Below are positions 7,427 through 17,390 of a stretch of 22,339 nucleotides of DNA, piece after piece. The number at the start of each line of letters is the position of its first letter. Position 1 is the stretch's first letter. The stretch comes from a virus, in IMG/VR virus record IMGVR_UViG_3300017719_000241, positions 1 through 22,339 of that record; one strand, given 5' to 3'. Position numbers and translations under genes: made by a program. Below the pieces are notes generated by a model that was not told the origin of the DNA, searched no databases, and worked only from the letters and a program-made list of their open reading frames with translations.

Positions 7427-8572
7427 ATGGCTGTATATAAAATATTTCCCGAAAAAGACTCAACTTTATATAGTTCTTATCCTAGTAAAAATACAGGATT
7501 AGATCAAATTATTGAAGCATCAACATTTCAATTTGATGATGCTGGGCAAGCTAGTAGGTATTTAATTAAATTCCCCACTAGTCAAATTTCTGAAATTATA
7601 ACTGATAAAGTTATTAATGGAGAATATAAAGTATATTTAAGAAACTTTAATGCCGTAGTAACAGGATTAAACTTAGACCAAAAATTAGAATTTTACCCTA
7701 CATCTGGTAGTTGGGGTATGGGGACTGGAAGGTATAATAATGCACCTGAAGTAGTTAATGGTGTTAGTTGGGTATGGCAAGATTACTCAGGTTCAACTAA
7801 ATGGCCAACAACAGGATTTGCAGAAAATGTAACAGCTTCTTTTTTAGGGAGTCAATATGAAGGTGGGGGAAATTGGTATACTGGTTCTAACTTACCATTA
7901 GATCCTGTTACACAATCTCAAGCATTTTCATATGCTGATACTAAAGATATTTTTGTAGATGTTACCAATACAGTAGAAACATGGTATAGTTATTCATTAG
8001 ATAATACAAAAGGGTTCAAAAATGAAGGGTTTATAATTAAACAACCTAATGATAAAGAATTCATAAATGATTTATCTAACAACGCAACCTTCCAGTTTTT
8101 TTCAATCGATACTAATACAATATACCCCCCACAGTTAGAATTTAGGTTTAATGATTATACATTTGAAACAGGCTCATCTAAAAATGTAATACTACCTCAA
8201 GTAGAAAGCTTTATTTCTATATATAACAATTTAGGAACTTATTATTCTGAAAGTATTCCTAGATTAAGATTTGCAGCAATGCCTAAATACCCAGATAGAG
8301 CTTTTTTAACAGCTTCCTTATATACAACTAATTACTTTTTACCTGAATCTCAATCTCTATATGCTATAAAAGATACAGAAACAAATGAATTTGTAATTGA
8401 TTTCGACTCAGAATATACAAGAATTAGTGCAGATGATACTTCAAGTTATTTTGATTTATACTGTAATGGTTTGGAACCTGAAAGATATTATACTATTCTG
8501 GTTAAGACATCTATTGGGGGAGAAGTAAAAGTTTTTGATGAGAATATAATGTTTAAAATAGCTAAAGGATGA
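7427..8572 (+). CDS. virion structural protein with DNRLRE-like N-terminal domain
   Basis: A 381-residue protein. The N-terminal 240 residues start with MAVYKIFPEKDSTLYSSYPS and contain FVDVTNTVETWYS, NEGFIIKQ and IYPPQLEFRF. This resembles the DNRLRE/CBM96-type beta-sandwich, in which a 'K-D-x-x-I/L-x-x-x-x-P-x-x-N-x-G' opening and a 'V-T-x-x-V-x-x-W' strand are typical. The C-terminal 140 residues form a second domain with PKYPDRAFLTASLYTTNYFL, YAIKDTETNEFVIDFD and YFDLYCNGLEPERYYTILVK, which I recall as a conserved block in structural proteins of marine T4-like phages. Its place between gp6 and the giant protein corresponds to T4 wedge or pin genes, so a peripheral baseplate role is likely. 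Its exact T4 counterpart is unclear. The next gene overlaps it by ATGA. Confidence 0.75.
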   Translation: MAVYKIFPEKDSTLYSSYPSKNTGLDQIIEASTFQFDDAGQASRYLIKFPTSQISEIITDKVINGEYKVYLRNFNAVVTGLNLDQKLEFYPTSGSWGMGTGRYNNAPEVVNGVSWVWQDYSGSTKWPTTGFAENVTASFLGSQYEGGGNWYTGSNLPLDPVTQSQAFSYADTKDIFVDVTNTVETWYSYSLDNTKGFKNEGFIIKQPNDKEFINDLSNNATFQFFSIDTNTIYPPQLEFRFNDYTFETGSSKNVILPQVESFISIYNNLGTYYSESIPRLRFAAMPKYPDRAFLTASLYTTNYFLPESQSLYAIKDTETNEFVIDFDSEYTRISADDTSSYFDLYCNGLEPERYYTILVKTSIGGEVKVFDENIMFKIAKG

Positions 8573-8958
8573 GTGAAGGAACAATAAAACAAGCAGCATT
8601 AAAAAGACAAGTATTTGATAAAGAAGCTTTTAATAATACTTACAATACAGAATTTACAGAATTATTAACTTCTGATGATCCTAGTTTTTTTAGTCTTGAT
8701 TTAGCTACTGTAGGGGATTTCTTTGAATTATACCTTAAGTTATTTGATGAAATACCTAAACTTGGAGAAGTAAATTCTCATGAGTATCTTGCTAAAACAA
8801 GTGGAGAATTTGTTAATTATTTACCTCAACAAGCAGAAATAGAAGCATTGTTAGCTGAAATAACCCAATTAAGAGAAGAAAATGTACAACTTAGAGTTGA
8901 TTTTGCAAATTCCTTAGGTAATGATAGTAGTGTACCTGGTAATAACTCACAAAATTAA
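8569..8958 (+). CDS. small coiled-coil protein of the baseplate block
   Basis: A 129-residue protein with no named family. Residues about 40-85 contain FFSLDLATVGDFFELYLKLF, then DEIPKLGEVNSHEYLAKTSG, a compact helical unit. Residues about 88-112 (QAEIEALLAEITQLREENVQ and following) have leucines at heptad spacing, a clear coiled coil, followed by a disordered Asn/Ser tail. The start overlaps the upstream stop by ATGA, implying coupled translation. The giant gene starts 12 bases later. It may be an oligomerising adaptor or chaperone for the neighbouring large protein. That role is inferred only from context and the coiled coil. Confidence 0.7.
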   Translation: MSEGTIKQAALKRQVFDKEAFNNTYNTEFTELLTSDDPSFFSLDLATVGDFFELYLKLFDEIPKLGEVNSHEYLAKTSGEFVNYLPQQAEIEALLAEITQLREENVQLRVDFANSLGNDSSVPGNNSQN

Positions 8959-8969
8959 ACATGCAATAA

Positions 8970-11900
8970 ATGAGCAATACTGAAGAAATAACAACAATAG
9001 GAATAGGCTTTACTAACCAGGGTTTCCCTGTAAGTGCTTCTATTACTATAGTTGCCCCAGAACAAATAGCTGATAGTGGTTTTCCTTTTGCAAATAATAC
9101 TATAGTACCTTCTGAATTAATTAGTGGTTCATTCGACCCAGACTCTCCACAATCTTCAATGGAGTTTTTCATTTATGATTATAATAATCAAATTATTTTC
9201 TCAAACCAAAATTATACAGATTGGTCAGTTGATGAAAATACTAATACAGAAAATAATCAAATCCCAACAACATACACAAATGATGAGGGGATTGAAGTAC
9301 TTAATTTTGCGGCAACTGCTTCTATAACAACAGATTTTGTTGAAGTAGATCCTGTGCAGGATACTACTAAAAGGGGTATTGATAGAGGTACAGTTTATAC
9401 TTTATATAACTTTTTAACAAACCATATAGGATCTAATGCTAATATAACTTTCTTTATAGATGAAATATCATCAGATAGAACAGAAATTAGATTAAAATCC
9501 AATGTAATAGAGGATGCAACTATTGAATTTGGGTATAATAGATTAAAAAATCAATTAGATTCAAATAATTATTTTGATGAGTTTTATATTAACTTATTTG
9601 ATAATAATTATGCTACTGGTATTAATTGTGCTCTTGATAAAGATGAAGAAAATGGATATTCAGTTTTAATAAAATTAGCTTCACCACTTCCAGGCTCTGC
9701 CTCAAATGGGGATAAATGTTTTGTTTGTGTTAAACAAAGTGAAACTATAGCTTATCAAGTTGAATTTATTGAAGATTATAGTAATTTAATAGATAATGCT
9801 ACTTATATTAAGGGTCCTAATGTCAATATTTCTTTACAAGAAGTAGTAAACAATTCAACACAACTACAATCAGGAGAAGATTTATTAGCAACCAAATCTT
9901 CAGCTTCTTTAGATAGTGTTTTAAACTATTTAAATAGAACTGGTGTAAATCTTACCCCAAATTATTCATATAACACTTTTAATGAATTTATTAATTTCTC
10001 CTCGGCAAAAGAAAGAATAAATAATTTTTATGAAAAAGTATCACAAATTCAAGCATATCAAGCTGATATTAATATTATTACAAATGTAGTACCAACAAAC
10101 CCTAATGTTACTCCTGTTTCTACTAGTTTAGCTAGTTTACAAAATAGCATTACCACCATAATTGAAAATTTTGATGGGTATGAAAATTATTTATATTATG
10201 ATTCCTCATCTTTTTCATATCCAAAAGATTTAACTAATAACACATATTATCCTTATCCTTTACTTGCAACTGGGAGTGTAGAAGTATTAGAATGGATGGG
10301 TAGTGATGTTGAAAATTCTCAATATTATGGAGGTTATATTCTCTCAGCTTCATTATATGATGAAAATAATCAAAATTGGTTATGGTATACTATTCCAGAT
10401 TATGTCAAAGAAAATGCTGAAAATGATAATTACATTACCTTTACTAATATGGTTGGTCAATCATTTGATGAGGTATGGATGTATACAAAAGCTTTAAGTC
10501 AAAGATTTAATACTACTAATAACCCAGATACAGGTTTACCTTTAGGTTTAGCTGCAGATGCTATAAAAGGTTTAGGATTCGAAACCTTTGGAAATAATTA
10601 TAATAATCAAAATAATTTTATAGGTTTAGTAGGTGAAGATAGTGGTTCATATACTCCTCCAACTGGTAGTGAACTAATTACTAATTATGTTGCTATTAAT
10701 GATGGTAGGATTCTTAATTATTGGGAGCATGGATATTCATGGGAAGATTATGTTGAACAAATTATAACTAAAGGATTCCCATATGCCATAGATAAAGTAA
10801 GTAAAGAAATTTACAAACGTCTTTATCATAACATGGCTTACCTTACTAAGAAAAAAGGTACAATTAGTGGTTTAAGACAATTAATTAATATTTGGGGTAT
10901 TCCTAATACTATACTTCGAATTAATGAGTTTGGAGGTAAAAATAGGGATAATACTGATGACTATGATTTATGGTATAAACGTTATAGTTACGCGTATACT
11001 CCTGTGGGTAATTCATATATCGCTAGTTCATCTGTAAAGATTCCTTGGATGCCATTAGAACGTAATTACGTAGCAGAAAATGAATATGTGGTACCAGATG
11101 GTGTAGCTTTTAGATTCAGAACAACTGGTTACCCTACATCAAGCCAATCAGGAGATAATTTTACACAATCATTAGCTGTAAAAAAATCAAATGGGGTTAA
11201 TGATGAGTTTATGGATTGGGGTATTAAATTATCCTATGAAGTACCCCCAGTAGGAACTTATGACGGATCTAGTAACAGTGAATATATTAATTATGGTAAA
11301 CTAAACTTTTATATGTCAGCTTCAGTAGCTGATGGGGGGGTTCAAGAATCAAGTGATATTTATTTACCTTTCTTTGATAGAGGTTGGTGGACTGTTTTAC
11401 TTCAAAGAGATATACATGCTCCTTATAATAATAATACTAAAAATACTACTTATACCTTACGAGTTGCTAATAAACAAGTTAATGGTTGGGATGGAAATTC
11501 CCTAGGTTGGAGTGGTGATACTACTCTTACAAGTATTAGTCAACCATCAATAAATGATGCTTGGAATAAATTTGGGGTTACACCAAATGATGGGGTTTAT
11601 TTAGGGGGGTATGTTTCAGGATCAACAATAGAAACTAAAATATTAAATGATTTTGGTAGAATATTTTCAGGATCGCTCCAAGAATTTAGATATTATTCAT
11701 ATAATATAAGTGAATCAGTATTTAATGATTTAGTTATGAATCCTGAAAGCATCGAAGGTAATACCATTTCAGGATCACAATCATCATTTGATATTGTGAA
11801 TTTTAGAGCACCTTTAGGTAATGAATTAGAATTTATTTACACAGCTTCTACGTATGATAGTTATGTTGAAAATATATCATCATCACACCCTGCAATTACA

Positions 11901-14900
11901 GGCTCAGCACCTACTTTAATAGTAACCCAATCTTTTGTAAACCCTGCAGATAGTTCTTTAACATCAAGTTATGAATTTATTCATTATGAATCCACAGTTA
12001 AAAGAACATATAGTAAAACAAACAGAGAAACATATTTCTTAGATCAACCTTCTATTGGGGTTAGAAATAGGGTATCAAATAAAATACAAGTTGAAGATGG
12101 GGAGGTTTATGGCAACGTATTATCTCAATATAGAAGTATTCAACAAAATTATTTAATTAGTGAAAGCTATACTGAAGATATTACTAGTTTAGAAGTTGGT
12201 TTTTCACCCCAAGATGAAGTAAATGATGATATTATTGCATCTTTTGGTTATGGAGTAATATCTGACACACTTGCTGATCCTAGATTTGCTTGGAGTGGAA
12301 GTTTAGATTATTACCCCAAATTAAGAAGTATATCTGAGAATTATTTTAGAAAATATACAGATGGGAGTGTTTGGGATTATATAAGATTAATAAAATATTT
12401 TGATAATTCAATATTTAAAGCAATTAAATCTTATGTTCCTGCTCGTACAAGTGTTAATACTGGTGTTATTATTAAACAACACATGCTTGAACGTAATAGA
12501 CGAGTTCCTGTAACAGTTAATCCTAATACTATAATAGCATATACTCCAGAAGAAGAAATTGTAGTTGGAGGTCAACCTACACTTTCAGGAATGAATAGTC
12601 CTATTTCATATAGAAATTTAGAAATTACAGGAAGTATAAAAGTAGCTACAATTGAAGGAGGAGCTGGGGGAGTAGTTAATCCTTATAATGTTTTAGATAG
12701 ACAAATAGGCGATTTTAATGCATATACCCAAACGGGTCCTGGTGCTATCGGAGCATCTTATGGAGATACCCCTCTAAGTGTAAATGGTTGGAATGCTAAC
12801 GCAACTCCAAATATTTTTAATGTAACAGATCCCAATGGTATTAGGGGAATTCAAGTTGCATATCCTCTTAGAACAGCATTTACATTAAAAAACACTTTAG
12901 ACATTCAGTATCTTGATGTAGATACTGGATTTTATTTAGGAGTATCATCTTCAATAAGAGGTATTATAGGAGAAGATTTATTTACATCGGCATCATTAAG
13001 CCCTACAAATACTAAAGTCTCAACTTCTGAATATAAAATAACCCCTGAAGAAGAAATTTATTTTTATTTAAGAGGAGTAACAATTCCAGGTTTAACTCCA
13101 ATATCATCAACCCAAATATCATATTTAATATTTGAATTAGATGAACCTACATGGTTTGAAGATACAGAGGCTTCATCTAGTATACATAACTTGTACACAT
13201 CTCAATCTTATATAGTACATGATGAAACAATTTCAGGTAGTGTTTGGAGATTACAAGATTCACATGATGAGTTTTATAATGGAGAATTTAGTGGGAGTGA
13301 ATTTATAGCAACTACTCAATCTTTATTAAATAACCCATTTGCTTTAGCTGGTCCTCTTGAGACAAGTTATGCTGTAGCTGTAACAGCTAGTACAGGCCAA
13401 TGGTATGTAGATAGAAATAATAACGGTACTTTTTTAGATACATACCCATCTTATTCTCTTAATATGGAACTTAAGGTATATCCTTGGCAGGATTATGACC
13501 CAGACCAAATGGATAGTGATATTGTTGATTGGACTAAGGAACAAGTTAATGATGGTGAAAATAAAGCTCTACTTGTACTATACCAAGACAACCTCCCAGC
13601 AGCTCAAGAGAAATTTTACATATACAGTATATGTTTCCCTGCAAAAGGAGCATATAAAACTGGATTTACATCAGTAGATCTTAATGATTGGCAAAGGTAT
13701 TTTGGTCTTACTATGTTATCTACTAATGATAATAGAGTTCAAAGTCAAAACATTAATAATGTACCTTTTCCTCCTGTTGGGTTAGCCCCTCAAGGTATAG
13801 TAAGTGAGGATTATATCCCTATGGAGTATGGTCCCTATTTTAAATTTGATCTTAGAGATGCTATAATTGATTCTGTACCACAAGCTACATTTTTTGCTTC
13901 TACTGCTCCTGACAACCCAGTATTTTTAGATGACCCAGAATTTGCGAATTTAAATAGTGGTGTTGTTGTGTCTTCAGCTTTAGGAGATACAAGTAGAATC
14001 ACAAGGAGAGTAATTAATTCATATGACTCCTTTCAATCCCCCGCACCACTATCAGATGCATCTTTTATCCAATTAAAATGGGATAATGCTAAAACATCAG
14101 GTCAAAGACCCCTTCTAATTGAAAATGATAACGGTACTTTAAATTCCTCAGATATTGCAGCAACTTTTAACACTGCAGGTGGACAATTTAGACCAACATT
14201 TTCAGTAATGGTTTCTAACTTTGATCAAGAATTTCAATCTAACCCTAGAGAAGAACTATCTTCTTGTGGTGAGGGAGGTTGGTTATACCAATTAAATGAA
14301 CCCGGAACTGGTTTAGGAGTAGGTAGTGGTAGTTTATTTTTACAAGGTACTACTTGGTCAGGTTCATATGGGGATAGTGGTAATTATGTTCCTTATGGTT
14401 TGATGCTTAATGATAAAAGTTTCCTAGATGATAATACTACTATAGTTGATAATACCGCAACATTATTAAACCCCCAAATAGAATTTGATTTTACCCTTAT
14501 AAACCAACTTTCAGGACTCCCAGCAACCGAAGATTTTAGTGGTAAACCTGGTAATTTATTTATTCATCAAAAGAATGAGTTTGCAGGATTAATTTCTTTA
14601 GGGGCAAATGTAACTAATGGAGTTGGGACTGGGTTTTTATATAACCCTTTAAATAGTAGATACATAAGCGGTAGTGCATATTCTGCTGTTCTCCCATTAC
14701 TTTATAATCCTTCAGGTGAAAACCCAACTCAATATGTTAGTTTTGACCCACAAATACCAACTTTTACACAATTTTATAATACTCCTTTCAATCCTTTAAT
14801 AAATAATGCAACTCAAAGTGTTGATAATACTTACTTACAAGTAGTAGAGTATGATAATGGTCCTATTCCTTCAAATATTATACCAATAATAGAAAATAGT

Positions 14901-16634
14901 GCAGTTAAAGCCGAAGTACCAGATAGTTTTTATACACAAAAAGCTTCAATAACTTCTAGATACCTAGGAAGTAAATTACAATCAGCTAATTATAACTATC
15001 CTTCAATTCCTTCACCAGCAACCCAAAAATATTTACCAAATAGTGCTGAAAATACTACAATTACGTATTTGAATGCTTTCTTATCAGGTAGTGGTGATGA
15101 TGGTTTCCCAACAGTTACAGGTAGTGATAGTTGGGGGGGAGATTCTTCATATGGGACTATGAAATCTACTAATACTTCTTTAAGTACAATATATAAAGCA
15201 CCAATATACTTTGCTCATTTTAAAACATCACATTATAACCAAAATAATGATGGTACTTATACATTTGAAATTGATGCTTTAATTGAATCTCCTTTAGAAA
15301 ACGTGCAAGGTAGTAAAGCCCCTGTAATGCCTCAAATTATAAAGATTGATGGTACTGATACTTGGGTTACAGATGTAAGAAGTACATTTGAAGTAGATAG
15401 AAAGGTAAGTGTTGCTTACACAAATGCTAAGTTTGGTAATATAAATTACAGTAATTTAACATTTGGGAGTAATACAATATATCAAGGAGCTGCTGAATTT
15501 CTTACTATAGGTGCTTCTACAACAGGAGAAAATGGAGTAACATCTTCATATGTAACACCTCGTTCAACCCCAACAATGTCATTTTTTAACCCTAGATGGG
15601 GATCATTAAATGAAAGGCCTGATGGTACTGGTGAACCTGTGGTAATAACATCAAATTTTGTAAATGCTCTCCCTAACGTATTACCCGCAGGTGATGTTGG
15701 AGATTTTGGTAATTTCTTATTAACGGGTAGTGATGGAAGTAATGGTTATTTTATTTTAGGTGGAAATAAGACCTATTTTTCCCAATCATTAGAAATTGCA
15801 GATGGTTCTAACCCTGGATATAGTGTTGTATTTGATGGTCCTGGTTTAGGATTAATAAATAGTATTAATATAGCTGTTAGTGAATCTAAACAAGCTAAAA
15901 AACGAATTATTGGTAGTAGTATTCAAAAAATAACATTAGGACTTCCTATAAATGAAGGAGCCTCACCTTTTATTAAACCTCCAAACCCTAATGATGTTGG
16001 TAATTATCTTACCCAAAATTACTTATCATCATCCTTTGATGGTCTTGATAATGGAATATTTGGATACCCCGAATCCATAGATAGTGGTTCCCTTCCTTTT
16101 ATGTTCAAGAAAGGAGATGAAATTGTATGTACTTTTAACACAAATGCATCAGCATCAAGCTTTGATCAATTCACATCAGTTACAAAAGTATATACTGTTA
16201 CTGAATTATCAGGTTCTGTAGGTATAGGTCAAATTGGTGATCCAATTAATACATCTACTTTATATACAGCTTCAATATGTTTGTTAGGATCGGGAGGGCA
16301 GTGTTACACCCCAGTAGGAATTAAAGGCTACTTTAATACAGATGAAGATGCTGTAAGAAATATTGTAAAAGTATATCCAAACCCTTCAAATGATGGTGTT
16401 GTCAAAGGACAAATTAATAATTTTATTGTACGTAGAAGAAATAATGCAGGTGATAGAGTAATAATATATCAAGAAGCACCTAACAATACTGTAACATCTC
16501 TCACAGGATCAGGTGAAGGGTATCTAATACCAGGAGATTTTACCCCAACCCAAAAGAGAAATGTTCAGTCACTAATTTCAAATTTATCTGCCAAAAATAC
16601 TTTTGAAAAAGATAATATAAATAAATTAAATTAA
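8970..16634 (+). CDS. giant baseplate wedge / fibre-like protein with gp7-like segment and LamG-like domain
   Basis: A 2,554-residue protein, the largest in the window. Approximate layout: 1-260 beta-rich region (YDYNNQIIFSNQNYTDW, ISSDRTEIRLKSN); 335-425 with a helix (FSSAKERINNFYEKVSQIQ) and FDGYENYLYYDSSSFSYPK; 575-660 with GYSWEDYVEQIITKGFPYAI and MAYLTKKKGTISGLRQLINI, then WGIPNTILRINEFGG; 720-930 a LamG/concanavalin-like sandwich closing with FSGSLQEFRYYSYNISESVF; 1130-1180 with YIRLIKYFDNSIFKAI and LERNRRVP; then about 1,300 residues of beta-rich, Ser/Gly/Asn-rich fibre-like sequence; and a C-terminal block with FIVRRRNNAGDRVIIYQEAP and LTPTQKRNVQ-like FTPTQKRNVQSLISNL. The 'KGT-x4-LR-x-L-I-x3-G' segment recalls P2 gpI and gp7-type wedge proteins. 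Location after gp6 is where T4 has gp7 (1,032 residues). LamG domains commonly bind glycans, so host recognition is plausible. Confidence 0.8.
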   Translation: MSNTEEITTIGIGFTNQGFPVSASITIVAPEQIADSGFPFANNTIVPSELISGSFDPDSPQSSMEFFIYDYNNQIIFSNQNYTDWSVDENTNTENNQIPTTYTNDEGIEVLNFAATASITTDFVEVDPVQDTTKRGIDRGTVYTLYNFLTNHIGSNANITFFIDEISSDRTEIRLKSNVIEDATIEFGYNRLKNQLDSNNYFDEFYINLFDNNYATGINCALDKDEENGYSVLIKLASPLPGSASNGDKCFVCVKQSETIAYQVEFIEDYSNLIDNATYIKGPNVNISLQEVVNNSTQLQSGEDLLATKSSASLDSVLNYLNRTGVNLTPNYSYNTFNEFINFSSAKERINNFYEKVSQIQAYQADINIITNVVPTNPNVTPVSTSLASLQNSITTIIENFDGYENYLYYDSSSFSYPKDLTNNTYYPYPLLATGSVEVLEWMGSDVENSQYYGGYILSASLYDENNQNWLWYTIPDYVKENAENDNYITFTNMVGQSFDEVWMYTKALSQRFNTTNNPDTGLPLGLAADAIKGLGFETFGNNYNNQNNFIGLVGEDSGSYTPPTGSELITNYVAINDGRILNYWEHGYSWEDYVEQIITKGFPYAIDKVSKEIYKRLYHNMAYLTKKKGTISGLRQLINIWGIPNTILRINEFGGKNRDNTDDYDLWYKRYSYAYTPVGNSYIASSSVKIPWMPLERNYVAENEYVVPDGVAFRFRTTGYPTSSQSGDNFTQSLAVKKSNGVNDEFMDWGIKLSYEVPPVGTYDGSSNSEYINYGKLNFYMSASVADGGVQESSDIYLPFFDRGWWTVLLQRDIHAPYNNNTKNTTYTLRVANKQVNGWDGNSLGWSGDTTLTSISQPSINDAWNKFGVTPNDGVYLGGYVSGSTIETKILNDFGRIFSGSLQEFRYYSYNISESVFNDLVMNPESIEGNTISGSQSSFDIVNFRAPLGNELEFIYTASTYDSYVENISSSHPAITGSAPTLIVTQSFVNPADSSLTSSYEFIHYESTVKRTYSKTNRETYFLDQPSIGVRNRVSNKIQVEDGEVYGNVLSQYRSIQQNYLISESYTEDITSLEVGFSPQDEVNDDIIASFGYGVISDTLADPRFAWSGSLDYYPKLRSISENYFRKYTDGSVWDYIRLIKYFDNSIFKAIKSYVPARTSVNTGVIIKQHMLERNRRVPVTVNPNTIIAYTPEEEIVVGGQPTLSGMNSPISYRNLEITGSIKVATIEGGAGGVVNPYNVLDRQIGDFNAYTQTGPGAIGASYGDTPLSVNGWNANATPNIFNVTDPNGIRGIQVAYPLRTAFTLKNTLDIQYLDVDTGFYLGVSSSIRGIIGEDLFTSASLSPTNTKVSTSEYKITPEEEIYFYLRGVTIPGLTPISSTQISYLIFELDEPTWFEDTEASSSIHNLYTSQSYIVHDETISGSVWRLQDSHDEFYNGEFSGSEFIATTQSLLNNPFALAGPLETSYAVAVTASTGQWYVDRNNNGTFLDTYPSYSLNMELKVYPWQDYDPDQMDSDIVDWTKEQVNDGENKALLVLYQDNLPAAQEKFYIYSICFPAKGAYKTGFTSVDLNDWQRYFGLTMLSTNDNRVQSQNINNVPFPPVGLAPQGIVSEDYIPMEYGPYFKFDLRDAIIDSVPQATFFASTAPDNPVFLDDPEFANLNSGVVVSSALGDTSRITRRVINSYDSFQSPAPLSDASFIQLKWDNAKTSGQRPLLIENDNGTLNSSDIAATFNTAGGQFRPTFSVMVSNFDQEFQSNPREELSSCGEGGWLYQLNEPGTGLGVGSGSLFLQGTTWSGSYGDSGNYVPYGLMLNDKSFLDDNTTIVDNTATLLNPQIEFDFTLINQLSGLPATEDFSGKPGNLFIHQKNEFAGLISLGANVTNGVGTGFLYNPLNSRYISGSAYSAVLPLLYNPSGENPTQYVSFDPQIPTFTQFYNTPFNPLINNATQSVDNTYLQVVEYDNGPIPSNIIPIIENSAVKAEVPDSFYTQKASITSRYLGSKLQSANYNYPSIPSPATQKYLPNSAENTTITYLNAFLSGSGDDGFPTVTGSDSWGGDSSYGTMKSTNTSLSTIYKAPIYFAHFKTSHYNQNNDGTYTFEIDALIESPLENVQGSKAPVMPQIIKIDGTDTWVTDVRSTFEVDRKVSVAYTNAKFGNINYSNLTFGSNTIYQGAAEFLTIGASTTGENGVTSSYVTPRSTPTMSFFNPRWGSLNERPDGTGEPVVITSNFVNALPNVLPAGDVGDFGNFLLTGSDGSNGYFILGGNKTYFSQSLEIADGSNPGYSVVFDGPGLGLINSINIAVSESKQAKKRIIGSSIQKITLGLPINEGASPFIKPPNPNDVGNYLTQNYLSSSFDGLDNGIFGYPESIDSGSLPFMFKKGDEIVCTFNTNASASSFDQFTSVTKVYTVTELSGSVGIGQIGDPINTSTLYTASICLLGSGGQCYTPVGIKGYFNTDEDAVRNIVKVYPNPSNDGVVKGQINNFIVRRRNNAGDRVIIYQEAPNNTVTSLTGSGEGYLIPGDFTPTQKRNVQSLISNLSAKNTFEKDNINKLN

Positions 16635-16676
16635 TAAAAATAAAATATAACTTGGAATAAAAATATAAAGATCATA

Positions 16677-16685
16677 TATTTATAA
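16677..16685 (+). promoter_or_regulatory. candidate late promoter box TATTTATAA
   Basis: TATTTATAA followed by TTAAAA lies in the 67-base gap after the giant gene, the longest gap in the window, with 17 bases between the eight-base core and the ATG at 16702. It would start the fibre-gene unit. The rest of the gap (16635-16670) is A/T-rich with no convincing hairpin, so I cannot place a terminator for the giant gene. Confidence 0.55.
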
Positions 16686-16701
16686 TTAAAATAATACAAA
16701 C

Positions 16702-17379
16702 ATGGGATACTTAAATAATCAGGTAGTAACAGTTGATGCTATCTTAACAACAAAAGGAAGAGAACTCTTAGCAAGAGGTGATGGTTCTTTTAATATACAA
16801 TCATTCGCTTTATCAGATGATGAGATTGATTATACTTTATACAACCCTACAAACCCATCAGGCTCAGCTTATTATGGAGAAGCTATTCAAAATATGCCTT
16901 TATTAGAAGCATTTCCTGATGAAACCCAAATGATGAAATACAAGCTAGTAACCCTACCTAGAGATACAGCTAAAATGCCTGTAGTAAGTATAGACACTTC
17001 AGTTATTTCATTAGCACAAACTCAAACAACTACAATTACTCCATCAACATTAAATTATTTAGGTAATAATTCAGTAGCAGAATCTTCAGGGTATTTATTT
17101 ACCGTAAGTGATGTAAGACAATTTGCAGCTCGATCTGGGGTAGTAGGAGTAGGATTTGCAGCTGATACTCAAAATAATGTAGATGAAAATCTACAAACTA
17201 ATGGTACTAATGTATCAACCACTGTAGGTGGAAGAAGTGTTAAATTAACCGCAACTGGTGTTAATACTTTATATGGTCAAGGTGGAAATTCAGTAACAAT
17301 ATTATATAGTACTCTAACAATAATAGGTAGAGATTCAGGAGCAAGATTACAAGTCCCTATCCAAATTAAAAAAACATAA
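16702..17379 (+). CDS. virion structural protein, tail appendage candidate
   Basis: A 225-residue protein. The N-terminal half begins MGYLNNQVVTVDAILTTKGR, continues ELLARGDGSFNIQSFALSDD, and includes MPLLEAFPDETQMMKYKLVT. 'A-I-L-T-T-K-G-R-E-L-L-A' is a motif I recall from structural genes next to fibre proteins in marine T4-like phages, with no known biochemical role. The C-terminal half is beta-rich (VGGRSVKLTATGVNTLYG, SVTILYSTLTIIGRDSGARL), consistent with a small sandwich or fibre domain. It is the first gene after the 16677 motif and lies 11 bases before the next gene. I take it as a late virion component, perhaps linking fibres to the baseplate; the exact role is unknown. Confidence 0.7.
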   Translation: MGYLNNQVVTVDAILTTKGRELLARGDGSFNIQSFALSDDEIDYTLYNPTNPSGSAYYGEAIQNMPLLEAFPDETQMMKYKLVTLPRDTAKMPVVSIDTSVISLAQTQTTTITPSTLNYLGNNSVAESSGYLFTVSDVRQFAARSGVVGVGFAADTQNNVDENLQTNGTNVSTTVGGRSVKLTATGVNTLYGQGGNSVTILYSTLTIIGRDSGARLQVPIQIKKT

Positions 17380-17390
17380 AATAAAAAGAT

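Noticed and set aside
8891-9172. Open frame on the - strand across the start of the giant gene
   Set aside because: It is antisense to two tightly spaced real genes and has no recognisable protein features.
9124-9327. Short + strand frame (and similar ones at 10303 and 13495) within the giant gene
   Set aside because: They are out of frame inside a continuous 2,554-codon gene and have Ile/Lys/Met-rich, non-protein-like composition.
8970-16634. Diversity-generating retroelement target in the giant protein
   Set aside because: There is no reverse transcriptase gene and I saw no template/variable repeat pair within the window.
16635-16676. Rho-independent terminator after the giant gene
   Set aside because: The sequence is A/T-rich with no GC-containing stem, so a hairpin call would be unsupported.
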